Shown here one piece after another: positions 34,622 through 42,664 of a DNA stretch of 45,426 bases. Below the pieces are notes generated by a model. It saw only the letters and a program-made list of their open reading frames with translations, was not told the DNA's origin and made no database searches. The translations under genes were made by a program, and so were the position numbers. The stretch's first letter is position 1. Every line of letters starts with the position of its first letter. The stretch comes from Melioribacter roseus (GTDB taxonomy: Bacteria > Bacteroidota > Ignavibacteria > Ignavibacteriales > Melioribacteraceae), in assembly GCA_020722085.1 (NCBI GenBank), contig DYLN01000006.1:11978-57403 (forward strand), read 5' to 3'.

Positions 34622-36418
34622 TTACTCTACTTTTATAGCTTTTGTTCTCTTACCGACACCACCTTCATTAAATGCTTCTATCTGAAAATAGTAGGAAGCA
34701 TTCCTGTCTAATCCGGACATGAAATATTCATTTTGTGCATACACAAGAATATTATTGTAAAGTTTATGAGGCGAAGTTCCATAATAAATTGTATATCCGA
34801 TTGCATTATCAACCTGCTGCCATTTTATCCATGCACTCCTAGGTTCGCTTTCACCGCGAAGTATTTCAAAACTTTTCACAGTATCTGGTAAAGCTTTATC
34901 TGCTTTACCGAAAATCCGAAATCCGCTTACTGCAAACTTTCCCGTTGGAACATGCACGTTTTCTATTTTAAGATACCTGGCTCGCACAGGTTTATCCAAT
35001 TCCACATAATCGTGGGGCGTATCTCTATTACTCTTACTTTTATCAACTGTTACATCCCACTTTTTTCCATCGCTTGAGTGATAAATGATATAACGATGAT
35101 ATATATTAGATTGTTTTCCAATTAATTCCGCATTCTGATCAGCATAGTTTACTTGGACAGCATATACGATACACTTTTCTCCTAAATCAGAAGCCAACCA
35201 TTCACCGGCTTTGCCTGTTGCGGCGGACCAATATGTCCTTATGTTTTCGTCGACAGCAAAATTAGGAACATATCCTCCAAGCGTAGAAGAAACACGTACA
35301 GGTTTGTTATAATTCAACAGCATCCAGCCGGCAAATCCGCCTGTAGAATCATTCTCTTTCCGGGGGGAAAGAAAATGCGGGTAGTCGCCGTAAGCAGTAT
35401 TACAAAACAGAACGCCATCTTTATCAAATCCTGCAGGCCACAGGCCAATCCGCCGTTCCATATTATTTTTAACAGAAATTCTAATTGTAGCTACATGCCA
35501 CCAATTTCCGTTTAGATCCTGAAAAGTTGAACCATGACCGGCTCCTTGAACAAAACCTCCGGGTTTATATGAAAAAGGATTATGTTTTTGATAAACGAAA
35601 GGACCAAGCGGATTATCACCCACATAAACACCGTCTGCATAACCTCTAAATTCAGTCCCAGGTGCTGCATACTGAAGATAGTACTTCCCATTATATTTAT
35701 TCATCCAAGCTCCTTCAATAAAAGGGCGAAGGAATACATTATCGTTATATTCGCCAAATCGTTCCCAGCCGTGAATATCGTCATGCAAGCGTATTAATTC
35801 TTTTCGTTCACCAATGGGTTGAAATGTACTGCGGTTAATTTCCTGTCCGTAAATCGGGTAAACATTACTTGAGCCGAAGTAGATATAAAGACGTCCGTCA
35901 TCATCAAGTAAAAAAGCCGGGTCCCAAGCCCCAACCTGAAAAGAATCCACTGCCTCTTTCCAACCTGCCTGCGTGCCTACGGCAGGCAGGTCATCCATTG
36001 TTGGATTTGTACTCATCCACAACGGAAAAGTTTTAGTATGTGTTGAGCCAAGAAGAAGCAATGTATCGCCCAAAGACACTGCCGCAGGTGCGCAGAGGTC
36101 GTCGTAAACATGGTGATACGGTTTCAGAAATGAACGAGATACAAATTCCCAATTCATTAAATCTTCACTCCACCAGTATCCATATTGATTGGTTGAAAAG
36201 AGGTAATATTTATTTTTAAATAAAACAATTACCGGATCTGCAGTAGTTCTATGATTTCCTTTTACATTAAAATTGGGAATAGCATTGTATGCATAATCAA
36301 TATTAAGCGGATTGCAATAAGTTTTTTGTTGAGCTGCGGACTGCTCAAATGTTGTTAAAAATAATGAAACTACGAAAAAGATAAACACTAAATACTTCTT
36401 TTCGATAAAATTCATCAC
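34622..36418 (-). CDS. GH43 family glycosidase with discoidin and FnIII domains
   Basis: A 598-residue protein with a signal peptide (...TTFEQSAAQ). The five-bladed GH43 propeller (~30-355) has the expected three acids: Asp61 in TTADPVIVLFKNKYYLFS (base), Asp166 in VGAWDPAFLLDDDGRLYIYF (pKa modulator) and Glu235 in RPFIEGAWMNKYNGKYY (acid). A F5/8 discoidin domain (~375-505) and a fibronectin III domain (~515-598) follow. GH43s are usually arabinofuranosidases, xylosidases or galactan exo-hydrolases; the linkage cut here is unclear. Residues 143-152 (DLPAVGTQAG) are encoded by a palindromic repeat inserted in frame. It begins 31 bp after the PPIase gene. Confidence 0.88.
   Translation of the reverse strand: MMNFIEKKYLVFIFFVVSLFLTTFEQSAAQQKTYCNPLNIDYAYNAIPNFNVKGNHRTTADPVIVLFKNKYYLFSTNQYGYWWSEDLMNWEFVSRSFLKPYHHVYDDLCAPAAVSLGDTLLLLGSTHTKTFPLWMSTNPTMDDLPAVGTQAGWKEAVDSFQVGAWDPAFLLDDDGRLYIYFGSSNVYPIYGQEINRSTFQPIGERKELIRLHDDIHGWERFGEYNDNVFLRPFIEGAWMNKYNGKYYLQYAAPGTEFRGYADGVYVGDNPLGPFVYQKHNPFSYKPGGFVQGAGHGSTFQDLNGNWWHVATIRISVKNNMERRIGLWPAGFDKDGVLFCNTAYGDYPHFLSPRKENDSTGGFAGWMLLNYNKPVRVSSTLGGYVPNFAVDENIRTYWSAATGKAGEWLASDLGEKCIVYAVQVNYADQNAELIGKQSNIYHRYIIYHSSDGKKWDVTVDKSKSNRDTPHDYVELDKPVRARYLKIENVHVPTGKFAVSGFRIFGKADKALPDTVKSFEILRGESEPRSAWIKWQQVDNAIGYTIYYGTSPHKLYNNILVYAQNEYFMSGLDRNASYYFQIEAFNEGGVGKRTKAIKVE
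35964..35990. repeat. CCTGCCTGC...GCAGGCAGG palindrome inside the GH43 gene
   Basis: CCTGCCTGC (35964-35972) and GCAGGCAGG (35982-35990) are exact inverted arms around GTGCCTACG. The 27-bp length is a multiple of three, and on the minus strand it encodes about nine residues (LPAVGTQAG) in a loop before the second catalytic Asp of GH43. It looks like a REP-like palindrome that landed in coding sequence and was tolerated. Confidence 0.75.
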
Positions 36419-36449
36419 TAAAATTTTTATTTAAAAAATCCGAGTACTT

Positions 36450-38276
36450 CTACTGAGCTATATTTTTACTCTGCTGCCATATATCATACCAACCCGAGAA
36501 CTGTTCGGTATAAGGAACCGCAAATATTTCCCCTCCGAAGCCCATATACCTTACAACAACTAAATTCATAAAGATATCTTCGATTCCTTTTAAAACATCT
36601 TCATTGATTTTAACACCGTACTTCAGAGCCAATCTGGCATTGTATTCATTTACGTATTTTTCAAATTTTTTAAGTGTAACCTGCATTACCAATCGTTCTT
36701 TAACATCGTTATAGCTTAACGCTTTACCTGTCGTATCCTGTTTTTTATCGATCAGTTGAAATACCGAATAACCTTCGTCAAGTTTTATTGGTCCGCATAC
36801 ATCTCCAATTTTCATTTGAGCAGCTTTTCTTCCCAATTCTCCATGCGTGAAAACTGGGAAATAACCAAACACACCGCCTCTTTCTTTTAGAGAATCTCTT
36901 TGAGTATATTTCCTTGCAAGTTCTTTTATATCCTTTCCTTTGGCAAGTTCATTCATTACAGTTTCAATTACCGAAAGGCTGTCATTCAGTACTTCCGCAA
37001 TGTTCACCATCTCCACAGGAATATTTTTTCCTTTTTCTTCCTTATATAATGAGTAAGCTTCTTCGTCGCTTACTCTTAGGGAGTCGAACATATTCACCAT
37101 CAGCATTTTTGATAAATAAGAATCTTCCCACATGCGCATATATTTCTGCACGTCTGGAATGTTTTCCAATCCTCGTCTGATGCCTTCATCGGTAAGTAAT
37201 TCATCCTCGATAAACTTTCTTATATAAGATGACAAGGATGCTCTTATGCTTATATCCGATAAATCTTTCACAAAAAGCCCATCCTGACTTAACTGATTCA
37301 CAAAATATTTCAGCTTTACCTGTTTTTCACCAAGGTTGATGAAATTTTTTGCAGCTAAATCTGGCGTTATAAATTGCAATACGGAACTTACTTCGTCATA
37401 TCCTCGCAAAAAATATTTATCATTACCGGAAATCTGATTTGAATATTTTTCTTTGAATTTAGTGATAAAAAGCTCAGTGAGCTTTTCAAAGATTTCTTTA
37501 TCGGCGGCGGCTCTGTGACTGCTAAAAAAATTGCGATAGTATCGGAGGTAACTTTTATAAGTTGCCCGTGCTTCCACAATTCTTTTAACATCTTCAAGAA
37601 CATTATCGCCGCTTTTTAATTCCGGATTGTTTTCGATTCCCGTCAGCTTTAAAATATAATATCCGTCTTTCGACTCTAAAGGTGCAGTAAATTCATTAAT
37701 TCCGAGATTGTAAACGCTGTCTTCAATTTCCTTTTCCATTGTTCCAAAAGTTATAGTTCTAGGAACTTTTTGATTTTTAACTTCGGGTCGAAGTGATAGC
37801 AATGAATCGAACGAGGCACCCTTTTCAAGCTGCGAATAAATGTATTTCAATTCCTCCCTATCTTTTGAATAAATGAACTTAACTTTGAGAAGCTTTTTAA
37901 TTCTTTCAACGCCCTCTTTTATTTCATCATTAGAATACGAGGCTTTATTTTTTACTTCACGTTCATACAAAGCGTCTCTAACGAACATATTTCTCAAAGG
38001 GCTGATAATATTTTTGAATACTTCCAGGGTATCGTAGCCTTTTTCCCTGGCATTAAGAGACAGGAGTTTTTCGGCAATAAGCTGATTTAAAAATTCCTGT
38101 TTTATAAGCATAGAATCTTTTTTCTGCAAGAGATTGGGATGAACACTAAAATCAAATCTTTCTTTAAATTCCGATTCATAAATTTTGTAATTACCGACTT
38201 CTGCAACCACTTTATCTTCCTGTGCATGAAACAATTCAAATGTTATAATCAGTAGAATAAAAATTCTAATTAGCAT
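36450..38276 (-). CDS. Periplasmic parvulin-type peptidyl-prolyl isomerase (SurA/PpiD-like)
   Basis: A 608-residue protein. Signal peptide MLIRIFILLIITFELFHA; an N-terminal chaperone region (VVAEVGNYKIYESEFKERFD; FLNQLIAEKLLSLNAREKGYDT); a first parvulin-like segment (~125-215, FGTMEKEIEDSVYNLGINEF, APLESKDGYYILKLTG); a helical middle; and a second, clearer rotamase domain (~405-510, LARKYTQRDSLKERGGVFGY, GELGRKAAQMKIGDVCGPIK, DEGYSVFQLIDK). Such proteins escort outer-membrane barrels. AAGGTGAT precedes the ATG. It lies between the PorV-like gene and GH43; its position suggests it serves the receptor and PorV-like products nearby. Confidence 0.88.
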   Translation of the reverse strand: MLIRIFILLIITFELFHAQEDKVVAEVGNYKIYESEFKERFDFSVHPNLLQKKDSMLIKQEFLNQLIAEKLLSLNAREKGYDTLEVFKNIISPLRNMFVRDALYEREVKNKASYSNDEIKEGVERIKKLLKVKFIYSKDREELKYIYSQLEKGASFDSLLSLRPEVKNQKVPRTITFGTMEKEIEDSVYNLGINEFTAPLESKDGYYILKLTGIENNPELKSGDNVLEDVKRIVEARATYKSYLRYYRNFFSSHRAAADKEIFEKLTELFITKFKEKYSNQISGNDKYFLRGYDEVSSVLQFITPDLAAKNFINLGEKQVKLKYFVNQLSQDGLFVKDLSDISIRASLSSYIRKFIEDELLTDEGIRRGLENIPDVQKYMRMWEDSYLSKMLMVNMFDSLRVSDEEAYSLYKEEKGKNIPVEMVNIAEVLNDSLSVIETVMNELAKGKDIKELARKYTQRDSLKERGGVFGYFPVFTHGELGRKAAQMKIGDVCGPIKLDEGYSVFQLIDKKQDTTGKALSYNDVKERLVMQVTLKKFEKYVNEYNARLALKYGVKINEDVLKGIEDIFMNLVVVRYMGFGGEIFAVPYTEQFSGWYDIWQQSKNIAQ

Positions 38277-38374
38277 ATCACCTTTTCAGTACAGCAATTT
38301 TATATTGAGCAAATACTTACAAGAACCTCTAAGACTGAAATGGAGTTACATTTACAGCCTGATTGAATATTTCG

Positions 38375-39391
38375 TTAGAAACGAATTCCTACAGTAAACC
38401 TATGTGTACCATTTAATCTGCCGTAATCTGCCCAAGCATAGTCAAAACTTAAGTTAGTGTTTCCCGAAAAGCCGACTTTAGCGCCTGCTCCAAGTACAAG
38501 TCCTCCCTCAGCATCTTTTAAGAATAAGTCGCGGTAACCGCCTCTAACAGCGAACGTATTGAGGAACAAAAGTTCACCACCGATATTGATTCTTTCGGTA
38601 TTATCGTTTGTGTGGATAGCATCGGATGCAACAATCAATTGATTCCAATTGCTGATTTGCAGTCTATACGACAGTCCCACTCTAAATAGTGTCGGCAGGC
38701 TGTAAGATCCCATTCTTAATTCTGCGGGGAGTCTGGGATGATCGCCGTGTTTTGTCGGATCAGCATCATAATTAAAATAAACATCTCTTCCGCTGTAAGA
38801 AGCCCGCGGACCAAAATTGGACACACTTGCACCAACTACCAAACCATCAATTGCTGTTTGATATTGCATACCGAAGTCAAATGCTACATCAACTAAATTT
38901 GTATTATAAATTGTTTCTTGTATATATTTAACCGCTAATCCTGCGGAAACCCTATCGGTAAGCATTACACCATAAGCCAATCCCAAACCTAAATTTGTAA
39001 CCTGATAATAAAGGCCGGAATTCTTTTCTTTTTCTACAGTTGTTATTTCAATATCGCCGGAATTTAACGAAGTAATTTGTAACGCAATAGTTCCTATTCC
39101 TTCCAGATTTAATGCAGCTATTGCATAATTATATTTTATATCTGCCAGCCACTGGTTATAAGTAAATTGAATGTCGATCCCTTGTAATTTACCTAAGCCG
39201 GCAGGATTATAAAAAGCTGCAGATGCTTCTTCGGAAAGGGAAACACCGGCATTCCCTAAACCAACCAATCTGGAACTTGGTTCTATCTTTAAGAATTGCC
39301 CAATTGTAGTTCCAACTTTACTCTGGCTGTAAAGTCGATTGACCGGTACGAAAAGAAGCAAACACGCAAATATTATACAAAGATTTTTCAT
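38375..39391 (-). CDS. PorV/PorQ-family outer-membrane protein
   Basis: The start is taken at MKNLCIIFACLLLFVPV (39391), 338 residues with a signal peptide ending ...NRLYSQ; the frame is open further but that part overlaps the preceding gene. The first ~60 mature residues carry the PorV/PorQ signature (TIGQFLKIEPSSRLVGLGNA, GVSLSEEASAAFYNPAGL). The rest is an outer-membrane barrel of alternating strands ending NGTHRFTVGIRF. PorV shuttles T9SS cargo to the attachment complex; PorQ relatives also serve in T9SS. It starts 20 bp after the 1083-residue gene, itself probably a T9SS cargo, which hints at a dedicated shuttle. Confidence 0.87.
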   Translation of the reverse strand: MKNLCIIFACLLLFVPVNRLYSQSKVGTTIGQFLKIEPSSRLVGLGNAGVSLSEEASAAFYNPAGLGKLQGIDIQFTYNQWLADIKYNYAIAALNLEGIGTIALQITSLNSGDIEITTVEKEKNSGLYYQVTNLGLGLAYGVMLTDRVSAGLAVKYIQETIYNTNLVDVAFDFGMQYQTAIDGLVVGASVSNFGPRASYSGRDVYFNYDADPTKHGDHPRLPAELRMGSYSLPTLFRVGLSYRLQISNWNQLIVASDAIHTNDNTERINIGGELLFLNTFAVRGGYRDLFLKDAEGGLVLGAGAKVGFSGNTNLSFDYAWADYGRLNGTHRFTVGIRF

Positions 39392-39410
39392 ATTGATCTC
39401 GTGAGCTTTC

Positions 39411-42400
39411 TTATTTAATAATTGCAAATTTACCGATGTAGTCATCCACGCCGGGAGCTTCAACATGGTAGATATAAAGTCCCGGAGCTATTTCTAAATT
39501 ATCCTTAGAACGCAAATTCCATGCTACATAATTCTGGAAGCCCGAATCATGATGCAGCGTTTGAACTAATTCTCCGTTAATAGTATATATTCGGATTGTT
39601 GCATTCTGAGGCAGACCCCGAAATTCGATTCTTCTGTCGCCGCGTCCGGATTGTGCGTATGGAGCCTGCTCAAACGACGCCATTCCTAAATAAGGGTTGG
39701 GTACAACATAAGGTTTTTCATTATAACCATTTTTTAATGCTGCTTGATCAATATAAGAAGAATCAGTCTCAAATCTGAATACATCGGACCTATTAAAAGG
39801 AACTGCGACAGCAAGTTGATAAACATCTCCTTTTCGAGGGAATATTGCGTTTTCATATTTAGGTCCTATTACTGCATTAACAGTTATCCTCCAGACGGGC
39901 AGCCTGCTGCCAGTTGGAGTAAGTGCAAGAATATCGATAAACTCATTATCTTTACTAATTGTTTGATTCCCATCGGCATCAAAAAACCTGAAATCTACAG
40001 GAAATGTTTCCCCCGCTTTGGTTGTGCCAATAATTTTGAATTTAGTATAAACGGCAGGCACGCCGGGTGCAGCAACGGAAGTATCTACAACCACATCATC
40101 AAATATAATAGAATAATCTGCCGGATAGTTAGGTCGTTCTGCATTTGAAGAAATTGTGGTTTTTGTAATTCTCGCATCTAAGACCATATTGGTTTTACTG
40201 CTGGGTAAAAATCCAGTATTAGCTGAATCTATTTCCAGACGAGGGGAAGTAAATATAACGGGCATTATCCCCGACCCTACGGGACCTCTGCCTAAAGCAA
40301 GCAAATCATTCCCGTTAACAAAAACAGTATCTTCTCTTCCGTTGGTAACATCGTACATTTCATAAGTGCTTGCTCTAATTGAATCTTTAGGGGATTTGAA
40401 TCTAATTTCAAAAGTATGATTCTTTGGAACAAGATCCGGATTTGGAATTACTATTTCCACACGTCCTTTTCCAAAGCCCTGAGAATGTTCAAGATTCCTA
40501 TAAGTACCTGGTTTATATCCGGGTGCTTGAGCATTGGGATAAACTTCAACAACATTTTTCGGAAGAATCAAACCCCCTCTTAAAGTCTGGTTAACAGAAA
40601 TAGCATTTTCGGAAGGATAAATATCCAGCGCCTCGTTTCCTCTGTCGTAAGCAGTAACGGCATAAAAATAACGCTGACCGTTAACTACCGTAGTATCGGT
40701 ATATACATGCTTAATTCCGGAGTCATTACCAAGGAAGTATTGAATTCCTTCAACAGAAATATTACTGTAATCACGAACTCCGTTATCAAGATCAAATACC
40801 GCCAGCGGCTTTCCGTGACCTATCGGTCCTAATCCCTGAGCATCATAAATTATTTGAGGATCCAAAAAACTTTCGTCTGTGCTGCGGTAAATTTTATATC
40901 CTTCAAAGTCGTTTGTATTCGACACCGGATCGAACGCATCTTCTGAGTTGTTACTCCAGGTAAGTCTGACAAACCCATCCCCAGCGTAAGCATTCACTGT
41001 AGGCAAAGGCGGAGGAGTGGAAAATTGATAGTTAGCATTATAAATTCTTTGAACGATAGTAACGGTTTTTCTCAATTGAAAAAGATCAACGCCAAAAGCT
41101 AAAGCAAGGCTAAATCTTTCTCTTTTTGCAGTATTCAAATAAAACGGACCTGAAGCAAAAAAGAATCCTATATTATAATTTACAACACCCAGTGAGTTTT
41201 CAAATGGAGTTGGTCCGCTCCACATGTTGTATAATTTTTGTGGCCATGTTTTAGCATCCATGTAAAATACAATATCATCTGTCTGACCAATTGCCCCGGC
41301 TCCTACCCTAATTCTATTTAATTTAAATCCGGTTAAACCAATCTGGTCGGATTCGTCAATATCTGTTTTGTCAAAATTCCGCTCACCATCTGTAGGGATA
41401 CCATCATCTTCGCCCGTGTCGTGCGTGCCTCTTATTCCGTCACCACCGGTATCATTATTCAATGTCCAGTCTAAGTCTTCATCTCCCGTCCACCAAGTCC
41501 CTGCAATATAAGCCGGTCGCTGTTCAATTGGTCCATAATGTTTTTCAAATTTTACCATGTTATAATGGTTATTAACATAATTCAAAATCGCATCACGTCC
41601 TTCTATTTTTTGACCGGGACCACCGTCCCTTTTTTCATCGACAATACCGTCTTCATCGCTATCTCTTCCGTCGGTATCATTGCCGGGTGTCTCCAGGTAA
41701 GCATATCCACAGTAACCTGTGGGTCCAAACTGTCCATGACCGTTGTAATCCCATGTATAGACAAGGTTCATTCCGTTTGTAGTATCGAAGTAAGCGGCAT
41801 CATCATCGCTTTCATAGACAAGATCGTAAGGACTTAACGAACCACCGCCAACGCCGGAGTCATTATACAAACCAAATATTACATCATAATTATAAACAGT
41901 TGTTCCTTCATTCGAAATATCATAATGCCAGAAGATAACATCTCTTGCCTGAATATTAGACCATTGGAAACCCCGCTGCTCTACTTTTAACGCCATCCCT
42001 CTTCTTGTACTATCGCGAAAGTCTGGATAGAAATTCCACTTACCATAATAGTCATCATCATATACACAAAAACTCTCCTGGTCTGCATTCGGCTCTTTAC
42101 CAAAATATCCGTTCCAGCTGCCTCTCCATCCCGGATCATCAGGATCGTTTTCTTTGTCCGGCCAGCTATCCGGCCAGGTTCTCGGGTCGTAACTTACAGC
42201 GGGAGATCTACCAATATTTATTGCCGGATTAAGTTGAAGAAACCCGGGTCGCGGGTTAAATCTTTGAAGTCTTCCTGTTTTAGGATTTACTTCTTCTCTT
42301 TCACGGTAACCTGTTTCCATTATGTAAAAATCTTGAAGTTTACCTTTAACATTTTCCTGAAGTTTGGCAAGAACGAACGGCGTTACGCCGTCTGTATAAT

Positions 42401-42662
42401 TTTCCAGAGAGCCTTTTGGCCATTCCATTGAGTGAAAAATCGTATAGTCGGGATTAACTTGATAATCACCAACCATACCGTAATTAAAAAACATGGTTCT
42501 AATTCTATTCGCATCATGCGTACCCTGTCTTACGTAGTCTTCTCCGCCCCTTTGATCTTGGGGAACAACCGGAAGGTACTGGGCAATCAAACTATAATTA
42601 AAGATAAATATGATTACCGCAGTAAATTTCAAGAGCGGCAATATTTTTTTGAGACTCATCAT
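39411..42662 (-). CDS. Large secreted surface protein with FnIII domain and T9SS-like C-terminus
   Basis: A 1083-residue protein with a signal peptide (...FIFNYSLIAQ). Residues ~28-525 form a conserved-looking region of unknown fold (RTMFFNYGMVGDYQVNP; DVIFWHYDISNEGTTVYNYD). It contains two acidic Ca-binding-like stretches (DTDGRDSDEDGIVDEKRDGG ~330; DTGGDGIRGTHDTGEDDG ~410). A fibronectin III-like part lies around 555-690 (DGFVRLTWSNNSEDAFDP; RYFYAVTAYDRGNE). The C-terminus (YVVPNPYLGMASFEQAPYAQ to DDYIGKFAIIK) is a divergent T9SS sorting domain with PNPY for PNPF. It begins 2 bp after the receptor's stop codon. The family has no function known to me; with the TonB-dependent receptor it may take the place of a SusD-like binding partner. 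Confidence 0.75.
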   Translation of the reverse strand: MMSLKKILPLLKFTAVIIFIFNYSLIAQYLPVVPQDQRGGEDYVRQGTHDANRIRTMFFNYGMVGDYQVNPDYTIFHSMEWPKGSLENYTDGVTPFVLAKLQENVKGKLQDFYIMETGYREREEVNPKTGRLQRFNPRPGFLQLNPAINIGRSPAVSYDPRTWPDSWPDKENDPDDPGWRGSWNGYFGKEPNADQESFCVYDDDYYGKWNFYPDFRDSTRRGMALKVEQRGFQWSNIQARDVIFWHYDISNEGTTVYNYDVIFGLYNDSGVGGGSLSPYDLVYESDDDAAYFDTTNGMNLVYTWDYNGHGQFGPTGYCGYAYLETPGNDTDGRDSDEDGIVDEKRDGGPGQKIEGRDAILNYVNNHYNMVKFEKHYGPIEQRPAYIAGTWWTGDEDLDWTLNNDTGGDGIRGTHDTGEDDGIPTDGERNFDKTDIDESDQIGLTGFKLNRIRVGAGAIGQTDDIVFYMDAKTWPQKLYNMWSGPTPFENSLGVVNYNIGFFFASGPFYLNTAKRERFSLALAFGVDLFQLRKTVTIVQRIYNANYQFSTPPPLPTVNAYAGDGFVRLTWSNNSEDAFDPVSNTNDFEGYKIYRSTDESFLDPQIIYDAQGLGPIGHGKPLAVFDLDNGVRDYSNISVEGIQYFLGNDSGIKHVYTDTTVVNGQRYFYAVTAYDRGNEALDIYPSENAISVNQTLRGGLILPKNVVEVYPNAQAPGYKPGTYRNLEHSQGFGKGRVEIVIPNPDLVPKNHTFEIRFKSPKDSIRASTYEMYDVTNGREDTVFVNGNDLLALGRGPVGSGIMPVIFTSPRLEIDSANTGFLPSSKTNMVLDARITKTTISSNAERPNYPADYSIIFDDVVVDTSVAAPGVPAVYTKFKIIGTTKAGETFPVDFRFFDADGNQTISKDNEFIDILALTPTGSRLPVWRITVNAVIGPKYENAIFPRKGDVYQLAVAVPFNRSDVFRFETDSSYIDQAALKNGYNEKPYVVPNPYLGMASFEQAPYAQSGRGDRRIEFRGLPQNATIRIYTINGELVQTLHHDSGFQNYVAWNLRSKDNLEIAPGLYIYHVEAPGVDDYIGKFAIIK

Positions 42663-42664
42663 TT

